Shown: positions 1 to 4,841 of the stretch, in pieces | How the letters are laid out: each line of letters opens with the position of its first letter | How positions within the stretch are numbered: position 1 is the first letter of the stretch | The notes under the pieces: generated by a model | Told to the model about the DNA's origin: nothing | Databases searched by the model: none | What the model saw: the letters and a program-made list of their open reading frames with translations, nothing else | DNA from: a bacterium | GTDB taxonomy: Bacteria > Dependentiae > Babeliae > Babeliales > RVW-14 | Reading direction: 5' to 3' | Assembly (NCBI GenBank): GCA_010027825.1 | Contig: RGUK01000064.1 | Location: 1 to 7,442 of the forward strand | Length of the DNA stretch: 7,442 nt | Made by a program: the position numbers and the translations under genes

Positions 1-104
1 GACCGGGACTTGTGGACGATCTGCTGCCAAGATGCGACAGGATGGCATGCAGAGTATTCCTCAGGAAACTAGAGGGCATGAAGTACGCGATGCACTTTCC
101 GACT

Positions 105-640
105 TCATTCCCCGGGGCGAGCAGAATCATCAGCACCCAAGCCGACGTCGCCATCGTCGTTTGGGACAATTGACTTGATTTCCCTGCAAGTCTTGCATCT
201 TCCGCATTCCCTGATGTCGTCGCCCTCGTAGATCGGCGTACGGCAGCTCCAGCTCATGCTGCGCAGTTCCTCGGGGAGCATTTCGTATATCTGCTTCTTC
301 GTCATGTCCATGAGCGGGTAGACCTTCTTGGCCTTCGTCCCGAACGACTCAAATATCCTGTTGGCCCTTTCCACCCTTGCCGACAAGCCTGATCTCATGT
401 CTGACGCTGTCATTCCGATGGCCACCTCCTTGATGGTCTTCATGCTCAGGCAGATGGAACCTGCCATGAAAGAGAAGATGTCGCTGTCAAACATGAAGTT
501 GCCGTTGTATGAAGGGTACTCGTGGTAGCTCTCCGAGAAGCCGAAGACCCTTATTTTCTTCATGTAGGCGACTATGTCCCTGACCGCCCTGTCCTCGGCC
601 AAAGCCCTGTTCTCCTTGTTGACCAGATAAAGATGGTGCA
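105..640 (-). pseudogene. queC: QueC-like 7-cyano-7-deazaguanine synthase, 5'-truncated
   Basis: The product resembles the C-terminal two thirds of QueC, the ATP-dependent enzyme that makes preQ0, precursor of queuosine, archaeosine and the 7-deazaguanine DNA modifications of some phages. Seen: the QueC-type end, SWSC followed by ECGRCKTC, giving four cysteines that would bind zinc (C120, C133, C136, C139 counted from the TTG at 602). An upstream stretch reads HHLYLVNKENRALAE, matching the region after the first strand in QueC-like proteins. This frame stays open from the TTG at 602 up to base 640 and then meets a stop inside the TTGAC end of the mobile element at 641. The N-terminal SGGxDS pyrophosphatase loop, needed for catalysis, is absent here and in the 250 bases beyond. 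I therefore call it broken by insertion plus loss of about 30 codons. A TTG-started 165-aa protein could still be made, but should not be an active QueC. Confidence 0.72.
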
Positions 641-757
641 GTCAATTACCCACTCCCTGAAGGGAGTGGGCTTGTAAATCACCGGAGCAATCTCCACAGT
701 GTCTACTATAAGCCAATTGACACATGGCTCGTTCCCCCACGGCAAGCCGTGGGGGAA
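641..757 (-). ncRNA. Stand-alone omega-RNA-like (reRNA) scaffold
   Basis: Four stems are visible, read 5' to 3' on the minus strand. The first is a perfect 12-bp hairpin (757-746/743-732). The second is AGCCA with loop TGTGTCAAT and TGGCT (729-711). The third is GGAG-ATTG-CTCC (695-684). The last is a 9-bp stem CCCACTCCC/GGGAGTGGG with loop TTCA (670-649), followed by TAATTGAC. The loop and closing bases of the second stem match the copy at 3131-3149 almost exactly, while the first, third and last stems differ in sequence yet stay paired. This pattern indicates selection on RNA structure. In TnpB systems the guide is the roughly 16-20 nt directly 3' of the right end; here that begins at base 640 and reads into the QueC-like gene. 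The 5' end of the RNA is not known and may lie further upstream, towards base 850. Confidence 0.65.
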
Positions 758-773
758 GCGTTGTTTTGTTTTC

Positions 774-851
774 GTCAAGGTTAACTGTTTTTCATGTGCG
801 TTACGGCTTTTTACTTTCTTGTGGAAAGTGCCAACACCAACCAACCTTGAC
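774..851. repeat. Nested inverted repeat inside the non-autonomous element
   Basis: A 9-bp inverted repeat, GTCAAGGTT (774-782) and AACCTTGAC (843-851), encloses 60 bases. Inside it is a second hairpin, ACTTTC/GAAAGT (813-818 and 824-829, loop of 5). The enclosed DNA is AT-rich and codes for nothing I can recognise. It may be a structural part of the element or of a longer RNA. Confidence 0.5.
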
Positions 852-886
852 ATAAGATAGTTACCGAAACCAATTTTTTACAGGAC

Positions 887-928
887 GGCAATTCCTCCCA
901 CCCGCTAAAGCGGGTGGGTTTCCTTGCC
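887..928. repeat. Terminal hairpin of the IS605-like element
   Basis: An imperfect palindrome: outer stem GGCAA/TTGCC (887-891 and 924-928), an internal loop of five bases on each side, and an inner stem CCCACCCGC/GCGGGTGGG (897-905 and 910-918) with loop TAAA. Hairpins of this kind at both ends are what TnpA of the IS200/IS605 family binds. Neither strand has a run of T after it that would make a convincing terminator. The stop codon of the 61-aa gene falls in its loop. Confidence 0.6.
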
Positions 929-1090
929 GGAATCAGATGAAATGACATATTGTGCCCATGCGTCCTTTGAAAAGGTTCCCGATCTTTTCATTTCTTTCCC
1001 CTTTTCAACGAAAAGTTTGTAAACCTTCAGGGAAAGCCCCTCGGTGGGATACAGACCCATTTTCAGCGGCTTGATATAGCGCCTGCTCAT
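905..1090 (-). CDS. 61-aa basic protein of unknown function, 3' end supplied by mobile element
   Basis: I do not recognise this protein. It starts at an ATG overlapping the stop of the DUF5662-like gene (ATGA, 1087-1090), and AAGGAG lies 8 bases upstream, a strong ribosome binding site, so translation is likely. The product is basic (MSRRYIKPLK at the start, then many K and R) and has no membrane segment. The last residues (about GKETHPL) and the TAG stop are encoded by the terminal hairpin of the element at 887-928, so the natural protein was probably longer or ended differently. It is the fourth gene of the unit read from the promoter at 4198-4170, counting past the tnpB insertion from the IGPYKNW gene. 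Confidence 0.55.
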   Translation of the reverse strand: MSRRYIKPLKMGLYPTEGLSLKVYKLFVEKGKEMKRSGTFSKDAWAQYVISSDSGKETHPL

Positions 1091-1665
1091 TCCCAGCACT
1101 CCTTGATGAGTTCGTAGATCAATTTCTTCTGACCGTCGGTGAACTTCCATCTCAAGTTGACATTCTTGTCGGCCCAGTCCTTGGGGTTGCCCCCGAGTTC
1201 CTTGGACATGGCCATCCAATCGGCGCACATCTCGGCGACATCAAGGTCGGGCATGCTTGTGGCGTCCACGATCTCCTCGGGGGGTGCGTCCCTGTTCTCC
1301 TTGTTGATAAGGCCTTCCTTCCTCGGGCTGTGATATTCGGGATGATGGGAGTTCGTGGTGACGTGGTGGAGGGTGGCCTCGTGCATCCTGTCCTCAATCT
1401 CCTTCGGAACCTTGAATTCCTCCCCGTCCTTCCTGCACTTGTACTTCCAGGTCACGAACAGGTAGGGGGTGTACTCAGGCTCCTCAAACTTGCTGGCGTC
1501 GTGGACTTTCTGCCTCTCGAGGAGTTTCTTGAACTCTGGGTATTTGTCCGCAATTTTGTCGCAGAACTCACCCACGAGCCTAATGTGCCTACGGGTTCGC
1601 TTTTCAAACAGGAGCCTCATGTCGTCGGTCGGGTGGCTGCCAGCCCATTCACTGAATGTTTTCAT
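1087..1665 (-). CDS. DUF5662-like protein, probable metal-binding phage protein
   Basis: A 192-aa protein resembling the DUF5662 family found in phages and bacteria; its biochemical role is not known. Seen: an HD pair in HDASKFEEPEYTPY (H55, D56), then HHVTTNSHHPEYH (H100, H101, H107, H108), then an acidic helix with DLDVAEMCADWMAM (about 140-153). A spaced set of His and Asp in mostly helical sequence suggests a metal site of the HD-phosphohydrolase kind, which is inference. The start ATG overlaps the HAD stop by four bases (ATGA, 1662-1665) and has no clear ribosome binding site, so translational coupling is likely. It ends in a second ATGA overlap with the 61-aa gene. The full family length seems to be present. 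Confidence 0.75.
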   Translation of the reverse strand: MKTFSEWAGSHPTDDMRLLFEKRTRRHIRLVGEFCDKIADKYPEFKKLLERQKVHDASKFEEPEYTPYLFVTWKYKCRKDGEEFKVPKEIEDRMHEATLHHVTTNSHHPEYHSPRKEGLINKENRDAPPEEIVDATSMPDLDVAEMCADWMAMSKELGGNPKDWADKNVNLRWKFTDGQKKLIYELIKECWE

Positions 1666-2006
1666 GGGAAAATAGAGGTGTCTATACCCCTGTCCCTTTC
1701 TAGGTTGAATGCGTATGCGGTTTGGGTTCCATCCGGCTTCATGTCATTGACGAGCATTCTTGCCCCGGTGGGCAGGCCGCAGATTATATGGTCCACCCTT
1801 ATGCCATGGGACTCCAGAAACCGCTGTATCCTTTCCCTGTCGTCGCACGTTCTGGCGGTCGTGATGACCACGTGATCCAGTTCGTCCACGACCTCACGGA
1901 AGAAAGCCTTGGTTCCCTCAAGGATGGTGTCGGTCTCCATCATATGGCTGCGCTGGGTTACCAGCGTGCCGTCAAAGTCAATGAACCAAGTTTTAGGCGT
2001 TTTCAT
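1662..2006 (-). CDS. HAD-family phosphatase
   Basis: A 114-aa small HAD-superfamily phosphohydrolase. Seen: motif I FIDFDGT with nucleophile D10 and acid/base D12, motif II VVITTAR (T49 or T50), and a late LVNDMKP (N87, D88) fitting the metal-binding acidic motif. There is no cap domain, so the substrate could be a sugar phosphate, a nucleotide or a nucleic-acid end; I cannot choose. Similar short HAD proteins occur in phages and in surface-sugar clusters. I chose the ATG at 2006, not the one at 2042, because homologs begin a few residues before FIDFDGT. Neither has a ribosome binding site. The gene lies just beyond the left end of the tnpB element, which separates it from the IGPYKNW gene that presumably once preceded it, so its expression may depend on a promoter inside the element. 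Confidence 0.8.
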   Translation of the reverse strand: MKTPKTWFIDFDGTLVTQRSHMMETDTILEGTKAFFREVVDELDHVVITTARTCDDRERIQRFLESHGIRVDHIICGLPTGARMLVNDMKPDGTQTAYAFNLERDRGIDTSIFP

Positions 2007-2047
2007 AACATAGCAGGAATGAGGGCATAAAAATTCATACAAATGAC

Positions 2048-2076
2048 ACTATATATTATTTGAATGAAAAGCACAA
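2048..2076 (-). promoter_or_regulatory. Possible outward promoter for the HAD gene
   Basis: On the minus strand TATAGT (2053-2048, five of six matches to a -10 box) lies 17 bases after TTGTGC (a weak -35 with three matches). It would start transcription near 2041, about 35 bases before the HAD start at 2006. It overlaps the left end of the tnpB element and the first codons of tnpB. In AT-rich sequence such matches arise by chance, so this is only a candidate. Confidence 0.22.
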
Positions 2077-3200
2077 GGGCAGTAAAAATCAAGATTACGA
2101 CGGAAAACCCGAGGTTCCAGGATGTCGCCGAGAACTTCAGGGATGCCGCGAACTGGCTCTCCAAAATCGTCCACGCGAGGAAGAAACCCGGCACCGCACC
2201 CTCCCTCCACAAGGAGTTCTACGCCACAATAAGAGACAAGTTCCAACTCCCAAGCCAGGTCTCCTGTTCCCTTTTTCGTCACGTGGTCGGCACCTACAGA
2301 TCCATGAAGAGTAACGGAAGGTGGAGTCTTGCAGTCTACAAAAAACTTATCGTACCGGTAGTCTATAATCGGGATTTTAGGATAGTCAAAGGAAAACTGA
2401 CCTTCTGGAAGGTCAAGGTGGAACACAAGAGCCGCCCCATACCCAAAGGCACATGGCGCGACTCCAAGCTGAAGAAGGTCGGTAACCAGTGGTGGCTCAT
2501 CCTCGTGGTGGGCGTTGAAATTCCAGAACCAAAACAAAGTGGAAATATCGTCGGCGTTGACCTCGGCCAGAAGAACACCCTGGTCGCGGTTGAAACGAAG
2601 AGCAACAAGACTCTGTATGTCCGAGGCGGAATCCTCGAACACCGCAGGCTCTGCATTAGACAGACGAGGGCGAAGGTGGCCAGCGTGGGCACCCGATCCG
2701 CAAGGCGTCTCCTGAGACGCCTGGGTGGAAGGGAAAAGGCCGTAACGCAGGAGTTGATGCACGTCGCGAGCAAGCGACTGGTCGCATTCGCCAAGTCGGT
2801 CGACGCAAGAGCCATAGCGGTCGAGGACCTGAACGGCGTGAGGAAGGCGAGGACGAGCAGAAAGCAGAGGGCGCGGAACCACCGCTGGCCCTACGCACTG
2901 CTTCAGTTCTTCGTCGGGTACAAGACGGAGGCAGAGGGCATGACCCTTGAGTTCGTCGACCCGGCCTACACCAGCCAGGGATGCTCTAGGTGCGGTCATA
3001 CGGAGAAGTCCAACCGGGACGGACGGAGTTTCCGATGCGGGTCCTGCAACTGGCAAGACAACGCAGACCGTAACGGGGCTTGCAACATAGCCTCTCGGTC
3101 GATCCTCCGGAGGCAAGCCTCCGAAGGACGAGCCATGTGTCAACTGGCTTATAGTGGCGATGGAGACCATGGGGTCAGTCAGTCACAAACCCGCGACTGA
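2064..3200 (+). CDS. tnpB: TnpB, RNA-guided DNA endonuclease of IS605 type
   Basis: A 378-aa TnpB of normal length. These proteins are RuvC nucleases guided by an omega-RNA from the element's right end, and are the ancestors of Cas12. Seen in order: an N-terminal wedge/REC-like region (1-150); RuvC-I GVDLGQKNTLVAV with D166; a basic bridge helix (about 200-225); RuvC-II IAVEDLNGV with E254; a zinc finger with C307, C310, C325 and C328; and RuvC-III DNADRNGACNIA with D335. All three catalytic acids and four cysteines are present, so the enzyme should be active. The last 33 residues after the NIASRS motif are encoded by the omega-RNA region, and the stop TGA (3198-3200) sits in its last hairpin. 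I see no ribosome binding site before the ATG at 2064. It is the only plus-strand gene. Confidence 0.93.
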   Translation: MKSTRAVKIKITTENPRFQDVAENFRDAANWLSKIVHARKKPGTAPSLHKEFYATIRDKFQLPSQVSCSLFRHVVGTYRSMKSNGRWSLAVYKKLIVPVVYNRDFRIVKGKLTFWKVKVEHKSRPIPKGTWRDSKLKKVGNQWWLILVVGVEIPEPKQSGNIVGVDLGQKNTLVAVETKSNKTLYVRGGILEHRRLCIRQTRAKVASVGTRSARRLLRRLGGREKAVTQELMHVASKRLVAFAKSVDARAIAVEDLNGVRKARTSRKQRARNHRWPYALLQFFVGYKTEAEGMTLEFVDPAYTSQGCSRCGHTEKSNRDGRSFRCGSCNWQDNADRNGACNIASRSILRRQASEGRAMCQLAYSGDGDHGVSQSQTRD

Positions 3201-3217
3201 AGCCGCGGGTAGTTGAC
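3101..3217 (+). ncRNA. Omega-RNA-like (reRNA) scaffold at the tnpB right end
   Basis: Stems in order: CGGAGGC/GCCTCCG (3108-3114 and 3117-3123); AGCCA/TGGCT with a nine-base loop (3131-3149); GACC-ATGG-GGTC (3165-3176); CCCGCG/CGCGGG (3190-3195 and 3204-3209), then TAGTTGAC. The order, spacing and second-stem sequence match the copy on the minus strand at 757-641, with compensatory changes in the other stems. The RNA overlaps the last third of the tnpB 3' end, as is usual for omega-RNAs. The guide would begin at 3218 and read into the end of the IGPYKNW gene, antisense to it. The real 5' end of the RNA is not visible. Confidence 0.68.
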
Positions 3218-3219
3218 TT

Positions 3220-3786
3220 TCAATCCCACATCCCTTGAAGGTACTTGCCGAACAGACACATGGCGTTCTGAATTCGATCGTGGAACTTCCTGTGAGCCTC
3301 GGGGTCAAGCTTGTTATTCTCGTAGAAGTCAATCTCACCCGCGTCGTCTGCGATCATGTTCTCAAAGCCCCAGATGATCTCGTCAATCACCCAGTCCCAG
3401 CGGAGGTGGAAGTTGTTGTCTGGATATCCGCTGTTCGCCTCCTCCTCAGTCAGGGGCTTGGCATTGATAGACCTCAAGTGTTCCGGAACATCCTCGTCGT
3501 CCACATGAGGAGAACCCTGTTTCTTTTCCTTGAGCCTCTTGAGGAGAGGAAGGGCGATGAGGGCGATGGTGTTGTCCATTCCCCACACGTCGTAGTCGTG
3601 GACTGTGATCTTGACGGATCTCTTGCGACGGGCGTGGATCCACTCACACAAGTCCGCAAGAGACGTGTCGGCGAGCCACCTGCCGATCCGGTGCGTTCGG
3701 GACTTGGAAAAGCCGACGTATTGCAGTAAATCAGCAATCTGATAGGGCCCCCACCAGTTCTTATAGGGGCCGATAAAAACTTTCAC
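3220..3786 (-). CDS. Conserved tailed-phage protein of the IGPYKNW family
   Basis: A 188-aa protein I recognise as a family widespread in tailed phages, with no known function. Seen: N-terminal VFIGPYKNWWGPYQIADLL, a central KITVHDYDVWGMDNTIALIALPLLKRLK (59-86), then HVDDEDVPEHLR (94-105), NFHLRWDWVIDEIIWGFE (125-142) and a C-terminal LFGKYLQGMWD. Conserved Trp, Asp and His clusters suggest an enzyme or metal site, but this is inference. I chose the GTG at 3786: it overlaps the previous stop (GTGA), has AAGGA seven bases upstream, and gives the family's usual first residues. The GTG at 3807 would add seven atypical residues. The tnpB element ends three bases beyond its stop codon. Confidence 0.85.
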   Translation of the reverse strand: MKVFIGPYKNWWGPYQIADLLQYVGFSKSRTHRIGRWLADTSLADLCEWIHARRKRSVKITVHDYDVWGMDNTIALIALPLLKRLKEKKQGSPHVDDEDVPEHLRSINAKPLTEEEANSGYPDNNFHLRWDWVIDEIIWGFENMIADDAGEIDFYENNKLDPEAHRKFHDRIQNAMCLFGKYLQGMWD

Positions 3787-4142
3787 GTCGGGTTCCTTTC
3801 CATCCACTCCCTGATCTTCTTAAGGGCATTGCCGATCTCAATGTCCCTTTCTTCCTCCGCAAAACCGCCGTCGCCCTTAGTGTTTGAAGAGTAAACAGTC
3901 TCTTGATGGGCGTCCGGGCAGTCGGCACGAAACCGGCCGTGGCGGAGTCGAAGGTATCCGACCTTCCTCTCCCCGTGGAACACATCGTACTGCTCTGGAC
4001 ACGCCATGGAGGTGCAGACGAGCCTGAAACCGTCCACTTCGCGGGTCGCGGGCCACTCCATGTCGTCTAGTCCGAGCTCCTGATCCAGCCTTGAGAGCTC
4101 ATCTAAAGCCTTCATGCGCCTTTGCTTCTGCTCTTCGTCCAT
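3783..4142 (-). CDS. Conserved phage protein with YLRLRHGRFR / GDGGF motif, function unknown
   Basis: A 119-aa soluble protein. Its C-terminal half (KVGYLRLRHGRFR, then TVYSSNTKGDGGF and EEERDIEIGNALKKIREW) resembles a small domain seen in phage and some bacterial proteins of unknown role. The N-terminal 30 residues are charged and probably form a helix or coiled coil. The start is the ATG at 4142: a promoter with its -10 box at 4175-4170 would start RNA near 4163, which excludes the longer frame opening at 4217, and GAGG lies nine bases before the ATG. It is the first gene of its unit and its stop overlaps the GTG of the IGPYKNW gene. Confidence 0.78.
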   Translation of the reverse strand: MDEEQKQRRMKALDELSRLDQELGLDDMEWPATREVDGFRLVCTSMACPEQYDVFHGERKVGYLRLRHGRFRADCPDAHQETVYSSNTKGDGGFAEEERDIEIGNALKKIREWMERNPT

Positions 4143-4169
4143 GTCAGAAATCCTCAAATCCTCGCGATC

Positions 4170-4198
4170 ATTATACCAAAGTCCGTAGAAATTTGAAA
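4170..4198 (-). promoter_or_regulatory. Sigma-70-like promoter with extended -10
   Basis: On the minus strand TGGTATAAT (4178-4170) is a perfect -10 with the TG extension, 17 bases after a weak -35 (TTTCAA, 4198-4193). The RNA would begin near 4163, giving a leader of about 20 bases to the ATG at 4142. Upstream the DNA is AT-rich and has two TCAAATTT boxes (4196-4189 and 4211-4204) 15 bases apart. The promoter follows the terminator at 4286-4264, as expected at a boundary between two units. Confidence 0.68.
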
Positions 4199-4211
4199 CC
4201 GCCAAATTTGA
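4189..4211 (-). repeat. Two TCAAATTT direct repeats over the -35 region
   Basis: TCAAATTT occurs at 4211-4204 and at 4196-4189 on the minus strand, 15 bases apart, overlapping and preceding the weak -35 box. They could bind an activator or repressor on nearly the same face of the helix; this is inference. Confidence 0.3.
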
Positions 4212-4263
4212 CGGCAAGATTGAAAATATAAAGGAATTTCTTTTGATTTGGCTAAATTGATTT

Positions 4264-4286
4264 AAAAAGCCGTCTTTTATTACGGC
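4264..4286 (-). terminator. Rho-independent terminator
   Basis: On the minus strand GCCGT (4286-4282) pairs with ACGGC (4273-4269) around an eight-base loop and is followed by TTTTT (4268-4264). It is short but in the right place: after the RHDYGL gene and before the promoter at 4198-4170. The opposite strand has no T run on its far side. Confidence 0.6.
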
Positions 4287-4329
4287 ACGGAAAATGCTTT
4301 ATTCAACTTCATGGACAAAAAAATGCGCG

Positions 4330-4428
4330 TCATGCGGCGGAAATCGCAGTAAACCTGTTGGCAGAAAGGAAAATAATCCGCAAGAAATACGGAAAAAAGA
4401 AAATCAAGGCCTCCTGGGTTTCCTGCAT
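4330..4428 (-). CDS. Possible 32-aa hydrophobic peptide
   Basis: This frame lies in the 171-base gap between the RHDYGL gene and the terminator. It encodes MQETQEAL, then a hydrophobic run IFFFPYFLRIIFL, then SANRFTAISAA, which would make one membrane segment. GGAG sits only two bases before the ATG, too close for good initiation. A 17-codon frame (4333 to 4280) overlaps its stop as ATGA and ends in the terminator. I know no homolog, and the gap may be non-coding. Confidence 0.2.
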   Translation of the reverse strand: MQETQEALIFFFPYFLRIIFLSANRFTAISAA

Positions 4429-4457
4429 TCTCCGTTCGCTGGGAATGTATTGAAAAT

Positions 4458-4841
4458 TCAGTTCCTTCCCAGAAACTTCCTGAACAGCCATCTTCTCCAA
4501 GGCTCCTTAGGAGGCGTTTCGGACTCCCAGAAGGTGCCGTCTTCCCTCATCGCTGCGGCGGCGGGGCCGTATTTGAGGCCGAGAGCTATCCTCTTCTTTT
4601 CATGTTCAGTCAGTTCGAAAGATTGAATCTTGATGATCCCGTCGTGGACGATTTCGGTCTTTCTCGGAGGCTTTTTGAAATCCATGTGGGGGGCGATGTC
4701 GTTGTCAAATATCTGTCCCATCTGCCTCCGCAACAATTCCCTCTCGTCGTCCGTCATGCCGCAGAACGCGCCCTTTTCGAGGCCGTAGTCGTGTCTCCAC
4801 GTAAGGCACATGGATTCGATGATCTGTTCCCTGGTCCTCAT
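4458..4841 (-). CDS. Conserved phage protein of the RHDYGL type, function unknown
   Basis: A 127-aa protein. Its first half, TREQIIESMCLTWRHDYGL then MTDDERELLRRQMGQIFDNDIAPHM, matches a domain common in phage hypothetical proteins. The second half is basic and ends in PWRRWLFRKFLGRN. No known function. The ATG at 4841 overlaps the methyltransferase stop (ATGA) and has GGAG five bases upstream; the longer frame opening at 4925 lies inside the methyltransferase gene and is not used. It is the last clear gene before the terminator at 4286-4264. Confidence 0.78.
   Translation of the reverse strand: MRTREQIIESMCLTWRHDYGLEKGAFCGMTDDERELLRRQMGQIFDNDIAPHMDFKKPPRKTEIVHDGIIKIQSFELTEHEKKRIALGLKYGPAAAAMREDGTFWESETPPKEPWRRWLFRKFLGRN

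Larger units (their letters stand above)
641..936 (-). mobile_element. Non-autonomous IS200/IS605-type element with omega-RNA right end, no transposase
   Basis: Read on the minus strand, the right end (757 to 641) has the same order of stems and the same conserved core as the right end of the tnpB element at 3101-3217, and both finish with GGGTARTTGAC. The left part holds a long hairpin (887-928) and an inverted repeat (774-851). No tnpA or tnpB reading frame is present; the only long frame (853 to 572) runs across the element edge and resembles nothing. The right edge at 641 is well placed by comparison of the two copies. The left edge is a guess: it is put just inside a TTCAT (941-937 on the minus strand), a pentamer also found near the left end of the tnpB element. 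The insertion lies between the 61-aa gene and the QueC-like remnant and appears to damage both. Such palindrome-ended, transposase-free relatives are known in this family. Confidence 0.7.
2039..3217 (+). mobile_element. IS200/IS605-type element carrying tnpB only
   Basis: The element runs opposite to all phage genes and fits between the start of the HAD gene and the stop of the IGPYKNW gene without destroying either. The right end is defined by the hairpin at 3190-3209 followed by TAGTTGAC, the same end as the stand-alone element at 641. It stops three bases short of the phage stop codon (3220-3222). The left end is not certain: it must lie between 2007 and 2063, and is placed after the TTCAT at 2034-2038, a motif also present next to the other element. 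Only a weak hairpin (AAATGA/TTATTT, 2041-2060) is visible there. There is no tnpA, so movement would need a transposase from elsewhere. Confidence 0.75.

Noticed and set aside
1..104. Minus-strand frame from an ATG at 79 to the window edge, and a 15-codon frame overlapping the QueC stop
   Set aside because: Too short and without a ribosome binding site or recognisable sequence; the region cannot be judged from this window.
572..853. Minus-strand frame of 93 codons running through the non-autonomous element into the QueC remnant
   Set aside because: It crosses the element edge, is read through RNA hairpins and is in the wrong frame for QueC; no domain is seen.
887..928. Hairpin as a transcription terminator
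   Set aside because: No T run of useful length follows it on either strand, and it fits a transposon end better.
641..936. The hairpins as a CRISPR array
   Set aside because: The palindromes differ in sequence and spacing, and there are no repeated units with spacers.
1330..1875. Plus-strand frame of 181 codons
   Set aside because: It lies opposite the DUF5662-like and HAD genes, whose motifs and overlaps are convincing.
2041..2064. Archaeal TATA-box promoter before tnpB
   Set aside because: AT-rich sequence gives such matches by chance, and the clear promoters elsewhere in the window are bacterial.
2049..3170. Minus-strand open frame of 373 codons across tnpB
   Set aside because: It is antisense to a protein with all TnpB motifs, has low-complexity composition and no recognisable domain; it arises from the codon bias of tnpB.
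4294..4626. Plus-strand frame with a CASC motif, and a lysine-rich frame beside it
   Set aside because: Its second half is opposite the RHDYGL gene, it crosses the terminator side of the unit, and I recognise no family.
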